From assembly GCA_963758365.1 (NCBI GenBank), contig CAVWVB010000001.1:2728001-2792000 (forward strand): a stretch of DNA of 64,000 nucleotides, in the 5' to 3' direction. Both the position numbers and the translations under genes were made by a program. This DNA is from Dokdonella_A sp963758365 (GTDB lineage: Bacteria > Pseudomonadota > Gammaproteobacteria > Xanthomonadales > Rhodanobacteraceae). Positions 47,869-56,110 of this stretch are shown here, in pieces. The notes under the pieces were generated by a model. That model did not search any database, was not told where the DNA came from, and saw only the letters and a program-made list of their open reading frames with translations. Numbering within the stretch: the stretch's first letter is position 1; every line of letters starts with the position of its first letter.

Positions 47869-48414
47869 ATGTTCAACCGCAGCCATCTGCTCATCGTGTG
47901 CATCGCGCTCGCAGGCGCGCTGGGCGGTTTCCTTGCGGGCGGCTGGCTGCACGCGCCATCAGCACCGCGCGGCGACGTGCGAACGCTTGCGATCGGCGCA
48001 CTCGCGGCGCCGATCGTGCGCCCCGATCCGGCCGGCACCCGCCGTTCCCTCGACGAATGGCGCGGCAAGCTGATCCTGCTCAATTTCTGGGCGAGCTGGT
48101 GCGCGCCCTGCGTCGAGGAAATGCCGCTGCTCGATCGTGCCCAGCACGCCCACGCCGCGCAGGGCCTGCAGGTCGTCGGCATTGCCGCCGACAGCGCCGC
48201 GGCAACCAGGGCGTTCCTGGGCCGGCATCGCGTCGCCTATCCGATCCTGATCGACGATCCCGAGCGCGGCGACGACCTGTCGCGGCGCTACGGCAACACG
48301 CGCAACGTCCTGCCTTATTCGGTGCTGATCGGCCGCGACGGACGCATCCTCGCGCAGCGCTTCGGGAACTTCAGCGAGCAAGCCCTCGAAAGCTGGCTGA
48401 AACCGCATCTTTGA
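47869..48414 (+). CDS. TlpA-family thiol:disulfide oxidoreductase
   Basis: A 181-residue thioredoxin-fold protein with an N-terminal membrane anchor (HLLIVCIALAGALGGFLAGG). The active site is WASWCAPCVEEMP (WCxPC) and the cis-Pro loop is in VLPYSVLIGRDG. It is probably tethered to the periplasmic face of the inner membrane and kept reduced by DsbD, whose gene ends 119 nt upstream. Likely partners are cytochrome c maturation substrates or other periplasmic thiols. It precedes aroQ with a 130-nt gap. Confidence 0.9.
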   Translation: MFNRSHLLIVCIALAGALGGFLAGGWLHAPSAPRGDVRTLAIGALAAPIVRPDPAGTRRSLDEWRGKLILLNFWASWCAPCVEEMPLLDRAQHAHAAQGLQVVGIAADSAAATRAFLGRHRVAYPILIDDPERGDDLSRRYGNTRNVLPYSVLIGRDGRILAQRFGNFSEQALESWLKPHL

Positions 48415-48544
48415 ACTCTCCCGCGATCATGCGCGGACCCCGGGATTTCCACGAATCTCGGCAATTTGGTACCCAACGTCGCCGAACTGGACAGAACAAA
48501 CGCGCTCGGCCAGACTAGGGATTCCTGTCTGGCGAGTCCGCACT

Positions 48545-48985
48545 TTGGCGACGATCCTGGTCCTGCATGGCCCCAACCTCAACCTGCTCGGCAGCCGCGA
48601 GCCGGAGGTCTATGGGCGCGCGAGCCTGGCCGAGATCGACGCTGCGCTGGTCGGCAGCGCGCAGGCCGCCGGTCATGCGCTGGTCTGCTTCCAGGCCAAT
48701 TCGGAGCACGCGTTGATCGAACGCGTGCACGCGGCGGCCGCGGACGGCACCGCATTCATCCTGATCAATCCGGCTGCGTTCACGCACACCAGCGTCGCGT
48801 TGCGCGACGCGCTCGCCGCGGTGGCCATCCCGTTCATCGAGGTCCACCTCAGCAACGTGCACGCGCGCGAGGCGTTTCGGCGCCGCTCGTATTTTTCCGA
48901 CCTCGCGGTCGGTGTGATCAGCGGTTTCGGCGCGGACAGCTATCATCTCGCGCTCGACGCCGCGATGCGCCGCCTCGCGATCTGA
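48545..48985 (+). CDS. aroQ: Type II 3-dehydroquinate dehydratase
   Basis: A 146-residue dodecameric shikimate-pathway enzyme converting 3-dehydroquinate to 3-dehydroshikimate. The N-terminus ATILVLHGPNLNLLGSREPE with catalytic Tyr23 shortly after, the NPAAFTHTSVALRDAL motif and the VHLSNVHAREAFR segment are diagnostic. The start is a TTG at 48545, as no ATG or GTG fits the family N-terminus; the ribosome site is weak, so expression may be modest. It is followed by accB after 34 nt, the conserved aroQ-accB-accC order. Confidence 0.95.
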   Translation: MATILVLHGPNLNLLGSREPEVYGRASLAEIDAALVGSAQAAGHALVCFQANSEHALIERVHAAAADGTAFILINPAAFTHTSVALRDALAAVAIPFIEVHLSNVHAREAFRRRSYFSDLAVGVISGFGADSYHLALDAAMRRLAI

Positions 48986-49019
48986 CCCGAATCCCGACGA
49001 CTTTCAGCCCGGAGTCCCG

Positions 49020-49505
49020 ATGGACCTGCGCAAGATCAAGAAACTCATCGACCTGCTCGAGGAATCCAATCTCGCCGAACTCGAGATCAAGGAGGGCGAG
49101 GAGATCGTGCGCCTGTCGCGCATCCCGAAAGGCATGGTCAGCGTGCCGCCGCCGACCGCGCAGGTCCAGCACGTCCAGGCCGGCCCAGCCGCGCCCGGCG
49201 CGGCGGCCGCCGCGCCCGCCACGCCGTCGGCAGCGCCCGCAGCGCCCGTCGGCGGCAGGTCCCTGCCCGAAGGCCATGTCGTCAAGGCGCCGATGGTCGG
49301 CACGTTTTTCGCTTCGGCGAATCCGGACTCGGCACCGTTCGTAACCGTCGGCCAGGCCGTCGAGGCCGGCGACACTCTCGGCATCATCGAGGCCATGAAG
49401 ATGTTCAACCAGATCGAGGCGGACGTCAGCGGCACGGTTCTCGCGATCCTCGTCGGCAACGGCCAACCGGTCGAGTTCGACGAGCCGATGTTCGTGATCG
49501 GCTGA
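49020..49505 (+). CDS. accB: Acetyl-CoA carboxylase biotin carboxyl carrier protein
   Basis: A 161-residue subunit that carries biotin between carboxylase and transferase. The N-terminal dimer helix (MDLRKIKKLIDLLEESNLAE), an Ala/Pro-rich linker (about 43-78) and the biotinyl domain with IIEAMKMFNQIEA (biotin on Lys127) are all present. A GGAG lies 5 nt before the ATG, embedded in a GGAGTCCCG repeat-like arm that abuts the start codon. The gap to accC is 230 nt, unusually long, and contains an inverted-repeat element. Confidence 0.97.
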   Translation: MDLRKIKKLIDLLEESNLAELEIKEGEEIVRLSRIPKGMVSVPPPTAQVQHVQAGPAAPGAAAAAPATPSAAPAAPVGGRSLPEGHVVKAPMVGTFFASANPDSAPFVTVGQAVEAGDTLGIIEAMKMFNQIEADVSGTVLAILVGNGQPVEFDEPMFVIG

Positions 49506-49518
49506 AAGGCCGCGGATC

Positions 49519-49735
49519 GGGAATGGAGAATCGGGAATCGTCCGAGCGGCCGCACGAGCATCTCGACGTTCCGCGGGACTCCATGGCGCCGGTGGACGCC
49601 GTATGCGTCGCCGGTCTTCGGCCCCACGCGGATAAGATATTTGCGCGAATCGCGGCACGGATGAACGCGCTGGAGAAAGGTGCAGCCGCACGATGACCAC
49701 GCTTACCCATTCCCCATTTCCGACTCCCCATTCCC
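49519..49735. repeat. Inverted-repeat element between accB and accC
   Basis: The 22-nt arm at 49519-49540 (GGGAATGGAGAATCGGGAATC followed by G, split here) pairs inversely with 49714-49735: 18 of 22 positions match. The right arm ends exactly at the base before the accC ATG, so accC has no Shine-Dalgarno. The 173 nt between the arms have no gene. It is the same repeat family as the groES-groEL element. Confidence 0.7.
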
Positions 49736-51085
49736 ATGCTGGATAAAGTCGTCATCGCCAACCGCGGCGAAATCGCGCTGCGCGTGCTGCGCGCCTGCCA
49801 CACGCTCGGCATCCGCACGGTCGCCGTCCACTCGACGGTCGACCGTAATCTGAAGCACGTCGGCATGGCCGACGAATCGGTGTGCATCGGGCCGGCGCCG
49901 GCCGGCGAGAGTTACCTCAACGTGCCCGCGATCATCGCCGCGGCCGAGGTCACCGACGCTCAGGCGATCCATCCGGGCTATGGTTTCCTGTCGGAGAACG
50001 CGGATTTCGCCGAGCGCGTGGAGAAATCGGGCTTCGTCTTCATCGGTCCGCCCGCCGACGTGATCCGCCTGATGGGCGACAAGGTCGAGGCGATCCGCGC
50101 AATGCAGGCAGCCGACGTGCCCTGCGTGCCGGGCTCGGGAGGCCCACTCGGCGACGATGCGGCCAGCAATACGAGGATCGCACGCGAAATCGGATATCCG
50201 GTGATCATCAAGGCGGCCGGTGGCGGGGGCGGACGCGGCATGCGCGTCGTGCACACCGAAGCGCATCTGCACAATGCGATCCAGATGACCCGCACCGAAG
50301 CCAAGGCTGCGTTCGGAAACGAACAGGTCTACATGGAGAAGTTCCTCGAGAACCCGCGCCACGTCGAGATCCAGGTACTCGCGGACGGCCAGGGCAATGC
50401 AATTCACCTGGGCGAGCGCGACTGCTCGATGCAACGCCGCCACCAGAAGGTCGTCGAGGAGGCGCCCGCGCCCGGCATCTCGGCCGAACAGCGCGCGCAG
50501 ATCGGCAAGGTCTGCGTCGAAGCATGCCTGCGCATCGGCTATCGCGGCGCCGGCACGTTCGAGTTCCTGTATGAGGACGGTCGCTTCTATTTCATCGAGA
50601 TGAACACGCGCATCCAGGTCGAGCATCCGGTGACCGAATTGATCACCGGTACCGACCTCGTGCGCGAGCAACTGCTGATCGCGTCCGGCGAGAAACTCAC
50701 CTTGCGCCAGGAAGACATCCGCTTCAACGGCCATGCGATCGAGTGCCGGATCAACGCCGAAGATCCGGACACCTTCATGCCGAGTCCCGGTACCGTGAAA
50801 CGCTTCGAATGTCCCGGCGGCCCCGGCGTGCGTGTCGACACGCACGTCTACGACGGCTACCGCATTCCGCCGAATTACGATTCGATGATCGGCAAGCTGA
50901 TCGTGCACGGCCGCGACCGCGCCACCGCAATCGCGCGGATGCGCATCGCGCTGTCGGAAATGGTCGTGGAAGGCATCAAGACGAACGTGCCGCTGCAACA
51001 ACGCATCCTCGCCGATGGCGGTTTCCAGGCTGGCGGGCAGAACATCCACTACCTCGAGCGCAGGATCGCCGAAGCGAAGGGTTGA
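49736..51085 (+). CDS. accC: Acetyl-CoA carboxylase biotin carboxylase subunit
   Basis: A 449-residue ATP-grasp enzyme that carboxylates biotin on AccB. Signatures: MLDKVVIANRGEIALRVLRA at the start, the glycine-rich loop AAGGGGGRGMRVV, MEKFLENPRHVEIQVL, ERDCSMQRRHQKVVEE, and EMNTRIQVEHPVTE with the catalytic Arg. The ATG is fixed by the family N-terminus. It follows directly on a CCCATTCCC repeat arm and lacks a ribosome site, so translation may depend on coupling or on a leaderless-like mode. A 121-nt gap with another repeat pair separates it from prmA. Confidence 0.98.
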   Translation: MLDKVVIANRGEIALRVLRACHTLGIRTVAVHSTVDRNLKHVGMADESVCIGPAPAGESYLNVPAIIAAAEVTDAQAIHPGYGFLSENADFAERVEKSGFVFIGPPADVIRLMGDKVEAIRAMQAADVPCVPGSGGPLGDDAASNTRIAREIGYPVIIKAAGGGGGRGMRVVHTEAHLHNAIQMTRTEAKAAFGNEQVYMEKFLENPRHVEIQVLADGQGNAIHLGERDCSMQRRHQKVVEEAPAPGISAEQRAQIGKVCVEACLRIGYRGAGTFEFLYEDGRFYFIEMNTRIQVEHPVTELITGTDLVREQLLIASGEKLTLRQEDIRFNGHAIECRINAEDPDTFMPSPGTVKRFECPGGPGVRVDTHVYDGYRIPPNYDSMIGKLIVHGRDRATAIARMRIALSEMVVEGIKTNVPLQQRILADGGFQAGGQNIHYLERRIAEAKG

Positions 51086-51092
51086 AAGACCG

Positions 51093-51195
51093 GTAATCGG
51101 GAATCGGGCGCGCGTGGAAGCGGCGATTCGATTCCTCATCCCGCATGGTTCGCTTGCAACTTCGCATTCCACACTGGCAATACGCCGATTCCCCT
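51093..51195. repeat. Short inverted-repeat element between accC and prmA
   Basis: GGGAATCGG (51099-51107) is matched inversely by CCGATTCCC (51185-51193). The left copy sits in GGTAATCGGGAATCGGG, the right in GCCGATTCCCCTTCC, 12 nt before the prmA ATG. The arms are shorter and less perfect than in the groE and acc elements, so this could be a decayed copy. Confidence 0.5.
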
Positions 51196-51206
51196 TCCAC
51201 GCCCCA

Positions 51207-52106
51207 ATGCCCTGGCTCGAACTTTCCCTGACTCTTCACTCATCCGACCAGGAGCGTGTCGAACTCGCGCTCGAGGAAACCGGCGCGCTGAGCATCACGC
51301 TGCTCGATGCCGAGGTCGACACGCCGGACGAACGCGCGATCCTCGAACCGGGTCCCGGCGAAACCCCGCTGTGGGGCGAGATAACGCTGTGCGCGCTGTT
51401 CGACGCCGGCTCCGATCGCGCGGGCCTGCTGCACGTCCTGACGGACCTCGTGCCCGAACTTTCGCCCGAACAGGTCCGCTTTCGCGAAATCGCCGACCAG
51501 GACTGGGCGCGCGCGTGGATGGACCTGTTCCAGCCGATGCGTTTCGGGCGCCGCTTGTGGATCTATCCATCGACGATCGAACCGCCCGAGCTCGGACCCG
51601 ATGCGGTCGTCGTACGCCTGGATCCCGGCCTCGCGTTCGGTACCGGCACGCACCCGACCACCGCACTGTGCCTGGAATGGCTCGACAGCCTCGACCTGAC
51701 CGGCCGGACCGTTATCGACTACGGTTGCGGTTCCGGCGTACTCGCGATCGCGGCGCTCAGGCTCGGCGCCGCGCGCGTGCTCGGCGTCGACAACGATCCG
51801 CAGGCGCTCGCCGCGAGCCGCGACAACGCGCGACGCAACGCGGTCGACACGCGGCTCGAACTGTTCCTGCCCGACGAGTTCGACGATGTGCCCGCCGACG
51901 TGTTCGTAGCGAACATCCTCGCAGGACCGCTGGCCGAACTCGCGCCCCGGTTTGCGCGCTGCATGAAACCGCGCGCTTCTTTCGCGCTGTCGGGAATCCT
52001 GCTCGGACAGGAATCGGAGCTGCTGCAATGCTATTGCGACGGCTTCGGCGAACCCGGCGTCGCGATCCGCGACGGCTGGGTGCGCATCGCGGGTCGGCGC
52101 CTCTGA
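51207..52106 (+). CDS. prmA: Ribosomal protein L11 methyltransferase
   Basis: A 299-residue SAM-dependent enzyme that trimethylates ribosomal protein L11. The N-terminal substrate-binding domain starts MPWLELSLTLHSSDQERVEL. The catalytic domain has DPGLAFGTGTHPTTALCLEW, the SAM motif VIDYGCGSGVLAIAAL and the VANILAGPL motif. The ATG at 51207 matches the family start; an in-frame extension back to 51015 overlaps accC and is not credible. It follows accC in the conserved Lysobacterales order. Confidence 0.95.
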   Translation: MPWLELSLTLHSSDQERVELALEETGALSITLLDAEVDTPDERAILEPGPGETPLWGEITLCALFDAGSDRAGLLHVLTDLVPELSPEQVRFREIADQDWARAWMDLFQPMRFGRRLWIYPSTIEPPELGPDAVVVRLDPGLAFGTGTHPTTALCLEWLDSLDLTGRTVIDYGCGSGVLAIAALRLGAARVLGVDNDPQALAASRDNARRNAVDTRLELFLPDEFDDVPADVFVANILAGPLAELAPRFARCMKPRASFALSGILLGQESELLQCYCDGFGEPGVAIRDGWVRIAGRRL

Positions 52107-52174
52107 ACTCCGCGCGCCGCCGCCACTCCAATGCCGCGGTGAAGTGCCCGGCGACGCCGGAACGGAGGTGGATC

Positions 52175-52951
52175 GTGCACCCGCTGCAATGGATCGGTCG
52201 CAGACTGGCACGCTACCTCTCCGAGCCACACCGCGACGTGCATGTCATGACGAGCCGTCCGGGTCTGCTCGCGGCGACGTTGCGCAAGGGCGATGTGCTA
52301 CTGGTCGAGGGTACGAGCCGATTCGCATCGGCGATCCGCACGATCACCCAGTCGAGCTGGTCGCATGCGGCACTCTACGTCGGCGACGCGCTGGACTCGC
52401 GACCGCTCGCCGCCACCGCAATGCTGATCGAAGCGGACATCAATGCCGGCGTTCGCTTGGTTGGGCTCGAACACTACGCACATCTGCACACCCGCATCTG
52501 TCGGCCCGTCGGCCTCGACGGGCGCGATGTCGATGCGCTGATCGCCTACGCGGCGGCACGCATCGGCGAGCAATACGACCTGCGCAACGTCATCGACCTG
52601 GCACGCTATCTGATTCACCCGCCGCCGGTGCCCGAGCGTTATCGCCGACGCCTGCTCGCGCTGGGCGGCGGCGAGCCGACGCGCGCGATCTGCTCGTCGC
52701 TGATTGCCGCGGCGTTCGCTTCGATTCGCTATCCGGTGCTGCCCGATGTCGAGATCGCGCGTGAAGCTGGCCCCACCGGCCGCGCCCAGGCGCGCGAGAT
52801 CCTGCATATCCGCGACTCGCGCCTGTTCGCGCCGCGCGACTTCGACGTCTCGCCCTATTTTCGCATCGTCAAGCCGACCCTCGAACTTGGCTTCGATCCG
52901 TATGCATTGAACTGGGCACCCATTGCCGAAGCGGGGACCGATGCGGGCTAG
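52175..52951 (+). CDS. YiiX/YebB-like NlpC/P60 cysteine hydrolase
   Basis: A 258-residue protein beginning at a GTG preceded by GGAGGT. It has the permuted NlpC/P60 (YiiX) arrangement: His64 in SSWSHAALYVG, Glu86 in MLIEADIN, and Cys173 in RAICSSLIAAAF. KGDVLLVEG, the strand before the His, is typical. Known family members hydrolyse amide or thioester bonds, some in lipids or cell-wall peptides; the substrate here is unknown. No signal peptide is evident. It lies between prmA and the DUF3426 gene, with a possible promoter for the next gene overlapping its stop codon. Confidence 0.8.
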   Translation: MHPLQWIGRRLARYLSEPHRDVHVMTSRPGLLAATLRKGDVLLVEGTSRFASAIRTITQSSWSHAALYVGDALDSRPLAATAMLIEADINAGVRLVGLEHYAHLHTRICRPVGLDGRDVDALIAYAAARIGEQYDLRNVIDLARYLIHPPPVPERYRRRLLALGGGEPTRAICSSLIAAAFASIRYPVLPDVEIAREAGPTGRAQAREILHIRDSRLFAPRDFDVSPYFRIVKPTLELGFDPYALNWAPIAEAGTDAG

Positions 52952-52967
52952 AATTGCCGCGTTTCCC
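52949..52967 (+). promoter_or_regulatory. Putative promoter upstream of DUF3426 gene
   Basis: TAGAAT (52949-52954) is followed by CGCGTTTCCC at 52958-52967 and the ATG at 52985. The purH leader has TATAAT followed by the same 10-mer at nearly the same spacing. The TAGAAT overlaps the preceding stop codon. A TTGCCG at 52923 could be a -35 box, but the spacing of 20 nt is long. Confidence 0.35.
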
Positions 52968-52984
52968 CTGTCCAATCCGCCCCG

Positions 52985-53773
52985 ATGTACACCCAGTGCC
53001 CCGAGTGCAGGACGATCTTCAAGCTGGCCGGCGCCGATCTCGCGGCAGCCCACGGCAGTGTGCGCTGCGGCCACTGCGCCGCGGTGTTCGATGCGTTGTG
53101 CACGCTGGTCGCGCAGCTGCCGCCGGAGCCGATCGGGTCGCTGGAAATACACGCCACCCAGGCGGCCCCGCCGCAGCTCGACCTGCCGGTTTTCCGTCCC
53201 AATCCCGCGCAGACGCCGCTGTTCGCGGAGGCGCCGGACCGCGCTCAGGCCAGTGCGCGCTCCTCGTTGCCCGCGTTTGCGGCGGCGCGGCGGCGCGCGC
53301 GACGCCAGCGCAGCTGGACGTGGCTGCTCGGCAGCGCGTTGCTGCTGGTGGCGCTCGGCGGCGAGGTCGCCTGGTCGGAGCGGGCAAGCTGGCTTGACGA
53401 TGCACAGGTTCGCGGGTGGCTGGATCCGCTGTGTGCGCGCCTCGACTGCGATTTGCCGCTGCGTCGCGACGCCAAGGCGCTGCAGTTGTCGTCGCGCGAC
53501 ATTCGTCCGCATCCATCGGTTCCCGGCGCGTTGATCATCTCGGCGACCCTGCGCAACGACGCCGCGTTCGCGCAGCCGTTTCCGGTGGTCGAGATCACGT
53601 TGTCCGATCTCGACGAAAAGCGCGTCGCGATGCGGCGATTCCGGCCACGCGAATATCTGAGCGACACGCGGGCGATCGGAGCCGGACTCGCCGCGGGCGC
53701 AAGCACCGCACTGGTGTTCGAGGTGGCCGACCCGGGCAAGGATGCGATCGCGTTCGAATTCAAGTTCGAATAG
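52985..53773 (+). CDS. DUF3426 zinc-ribbon membrane protein
   Basis: A 262-residue protein. The N-terminal zinc ribbon of the MJ0042 type has Cys5, Cys8, Cys28 and Cys31 (YTQCPECRTIFK and VRCGHCAAVFD). A basic linker leads to one membrane helix (WLLGSALLLVALGGEVAW, about 107-125) and a periplasmic DUF3426 domain (LIISATLRNDAAFAQPFPVV, FRPREYLSD). Its role is unknown, but the gene is conserved between prmA and fis in this order. The ribosome site is not obvious; the leader is pyrimidine-rich. Confidence 0.88.
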   Translation: MYTQCPECRTIFKLAGADLAAAHGSVRCGHCAAVFDALCTLVAQLPPEPIGSLEIHATQAAPPQLDLPVFRPNPAQTPLFAEAPDRAQASARSSLPAFAAARRRARRQRSWTWLLGSALLLVALGGEVAWSERASWLDDAQVRGWLDPLCARLDCDLPLRRDAKALQLSSRDIRPHPSVPGALIISATLRNDAAFAQPFPVVEITLSDLDEKRVAMRRFRPREYLSDTRAIGAGLAAGASTALVFEVADPGKDAIAFEFKFE

Positions 53774-54044
53774 CGCAGGCGCGTATCGTTGCGCTTCGTC
53801 CGCCGGCCGCGCACGAAGCGATTCGCCCGACCTTCTCATTCAACGCATGAGGATCACGATGCAAGTACCGACACGGCAAGGCATCGCATCCGCAACGCAG
53901 AGCAAACCGATGCGCCCGGCAAACACGGCACTTATCAAGCCGCGTGCATGGCGCTAAGATCACTGCCCGACGTGCATGCTTTGATAGCGTCCTGCCGTCG
54001 GCCCGACCAGGAAAGCCAAGCTCGTCGAAAGGGGCCTCGTTGTT

Positions 54045-54326
54045 GTGAATGCTGCCATCCCTCTGCGCGCCGAGAGCGCGCATGAACCGTCGTTGCAACC
54101 GGCGCTGCGCGAATGTGTTTCGCGCGCCGTGCGTCGCTATCTGGCGGATGTCGAATCCGCGCCCGCGGAAGGACTGCACGGGCTGGTCATGAGCGAGGTG
54201 GAATCCCCTCTGCTGCGCGAAGTGATTGCCTGGTACGGTGGCAACCAGAGCAAGGCTGCCGCTGCGCTCGGCATCAATCGCGCGACGCTGCGCAAGAAGC
54301 TGCAGCACTACGGGCTTGCGGGCTGA
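54045..54326 (+). CDS. fis: Fis family DNA-binding protein
   Basis: A 93-residue nucleoid-associated regulator, close to E. coli Fis (98). The C-terminal helix-turn-helix is clear: YGGNQSKAAAALGINRATLR, then KKLQHYGL. The dimerisation helices are LLREVIAW and the segment before it. The start is a GTG at 54045. The 271-nt region upstream has no other gene and may contain the fis promoter. In many gammaproteobacteria fis follows dusB; here it lies between DUF3426 and purH, as in other Lysobacterales. Confidence 0.93.
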   Translation: MNAAIPLRAESAHEPSLQPALRECVSRAVRRYLADVESAPAEGLHGLVMSEVESPLLREVIAWYGGNQSKAAAALGINRATLRKKLQHYGLAG

Positions 54327-54380
54327 GCGGTTCGCGGGGCGCGCGGGCCGCCTTCGCAGCGCCCGCAGCGCAGCTGCAGC

Positions 54381-54398
54381 TATAATCACGCGTTTCCC
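54381..54398 (+). promoter_or_regulatory. Putative purH promoter (-10 box and initial transcribed motif)
   Basis: A perfect TATAAT at 54381-54386 in GC-rich DNA, followed by CGCGTTTCCC at 54389-54398 and the purH ATG at 54414. No good -35 was found at 16-18 nt. The shared 10-mer also follows the TAGAAT upstream of the DUF3426 gene. No PurR-type operator was seen. Confidence 0.4.
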
Positions 54399-54413
54399 GC
54401 GCCCGTAGCCGCC

Positions 54414-55991
54414 ATGTTCGACGCCACGCTCGTACCGGTCCGCCGCGCGCTCCTCAGCGTTTCCGACAAGACCGGTCTCGTCGACCTCGCGCGCGGGCTC
54501 GATGCACTCGGCGTCACCCTACTGTCGACCGGCGGCACCGCCAAGGTCTTGCGCGATGCCGCCCTGCCGGTCACCGATGTCAGTGCCATGACCGGGTTTC
54601 CGGAGATCATGGATGGGCGCGTCAAGACCCTGCATCCACGCGTGCATGGCGGCCTGCTGGGCCGTCCCGGCATCGACGATGCCGTGATGGCCGAGCATGG
54701 CATCTCGCCGATCGACCTGCTGGTCGTCAACCTCTATCCGTTCGAGCAGATCACCGCGGCGCCGGACTGCACGCTCGCCGAAGCGACCGAAAACATCGAC
54801 ATCGGCGGTCCTGCGATGCTGCGCGCAGCCGCCAAGAACCACGAGCACGTCACGGTGGTCGTCGATCCCTCCGACTACGCGGAGGTGCTCGAGGCGCTTG
54901 CGGGGGGCGGCACCGGAGTGGCCCTGCGACGCCGGCTCGCCGCGGCGGCCTACGCACATACTGCGCGCTACGACGGCGTGATCGCCAACTGGCTCGGCGC
55001 GCGCATGGACGCCGAGCGTCCCGAACAGTTCGCGCCCTCGTTGCGCCTCGCATTCGAACGCAAGCAGGTCCTGCGCTACGGCGAGAATCCGCATCAGGGT
55101 GCTGCGCTGTATGTCGAACGCAATGTACCGCCGGGCACGATCGCGGCCGCGCGCGTACTCGCCGGCAAGGAGCTGTCGTACAACAACATCGCCGATGCCG
55201 ACGCGGCACTGGAATGTGTCAAGGCGTTCCGCAAGACGCCGGCCTGCGTGATCGTCAAGCATGCCAATCCCTGCGGCGTCGCACTCGGCTCCGAACTCGG
55301 CGATGCCTATCGGCGTGCCTATGCGTGCGACCCGGTGTCCGCTTTCGGAGGCATCATCGCATTCAACCATCGGCTCGACGCCGCCACCGCGAAGGCGATC
55401 GTCGATCGCCAGTTTGTCGAGGTCGTCGTCGCCCCCGAATTCGAAGACGATGCGATCGCCGCGATCGCCACCAAGCCGAACGTGCGTGTGCTGGCTGCAG
55501 GCGAGTGGCCGGAACTTGCGCCGCAGGCGATCGACTGCAAGCGCATTGCGGGCGGCCTGCTGATGCAGGATGCGGACCGCGACACCCTGCTGCTCTCCGA
55601 TCTCAAGGTGGTCTCCCGTCGCGTCCCCGATGCCGCGGAACTGCATGATCTGCTGTTCGCATGGCACGTCGCGATGTTCGTCAAATCGAACGCCATCGTC
55701 TATGCGCGCAACGGTGCCACGATCGGAATCGGCGCCGGCCAGATGAGCCGCGTGATCAGCGCGAGGATCGCGGCGATGAAAGCCGCCGAAGCGGGTCTCG
55801 AGGTGAGCGGCAGCGTGATGGCGTCCGACGCGTTCTTCCCGTTCCGTGACGGCATCGACGCGGCAGCCGATGCGGGTATCCGCGCGGTGATCCAGCCCGG
55901 TGGATCGATGCGCGACGCGGAAGTGATTGCGGCTGCCGACCAGTACGACATGGCAATGGTGTTTACCGGCGTGCGACATTTTCGTCACTGA
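54414..55991 (+). CDS. purH: Bifunctional AICAR transformylase/IMP cyclohydrolase
   Basis: A 525-residue enzyme for the last two steps of IMP synthesis. The N-terminal cyclohydrolase has RRALLSVSDKTGLVDLARGL, STGGTAKVLRDA and DGRVKTLHPRVHGGLLGR. The C-terminal transformylase has LRYGENPHQGAALYVE, KHANPCGVALG, FVKSNAIVYARNG and SDAFFPFRDGID. Length equals the family norm (about 529). It is followed by purD after 119 nt, giving a purHD operon as in E. coli, with a GGGAATC-type repeat in the gap. Confidence 0.98.
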   Translation: MFDATLVPVRRALLSVSDKTGLVDLARGLDALGVTLLSTGGTAKVLRDAALPVTDVSAMTGFPEIMDGRVKTLHPRVHGGLLGRPGIDDAVMAEHGISPIDLLVVNLYPFEQITAAPDCTLAEATENIDIGGPAMLRAAAKNHEHVTVVVDPSDYAEVLEALAGGGTGVALRRRLAAAAYAHTARYDGVIANWLGARMDAERPEQFAPSLRLAFERKQVLRYGENPHQGAALYVERNVPPGTIAAARVLAGKELSYNNIADADAALECVKAFRKTPACVIVKHANPCGVALGSELGDAYRRAYACDPVSAFGGIIAFNHRLDAATAKAIVDRQFVEVVVAPEFEDDAIAAIATKPNVRVLAAGEWPELAPQAIDCKRIAGGLLMQDADRDTLLLSDLKVVSRRVPDAAELHDLLFAWHVAMFVKSNAIVYARNGATIGIGAGQMSRVISARIAAMKAAEAGLEVSGSVMASDAFFPFRDGIDAAADAGIRAVIQPGGSMRDAEVIAAADQYDMAMVFTGVRHFRH

Positions 55992-56081
55992 GCAGGAAAC
56001 GGGAGCGGGATTCAGCGAATGGCTAGAGCCAGAGACGCAATGCGAACGGGAACAACGTGTCGGCCAGGCGCCGACCGATGG

Positions 56082-56103
56082 CCGATTTCCGATTCCCGAT
56101 TCG
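56082..56103. repeat. GGGAATCGG-type repeat arm upstream of purD
   Basis: CCGATTTCCGATTCCCGATT lies 8 nt before the purD ATG. A weaker inverse counterpart, with GGGAGCGGGATT and GCGAATGG, occurs near 56001-56029 at the other end of the purH-purD gap. This is the same repeat family as those at groE, accBC and prmA, here less symmetric. Confidence 0.5.
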
Positions 56104-56110
56104 CGCCCTC

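Noticed and set aside
51015..51206. Upstream extension of PrmA overlapping accC
   Set aside because: Family members begin at the MPWLELSL equivalent; the extension lies in another frame of accC and in the repeat region.
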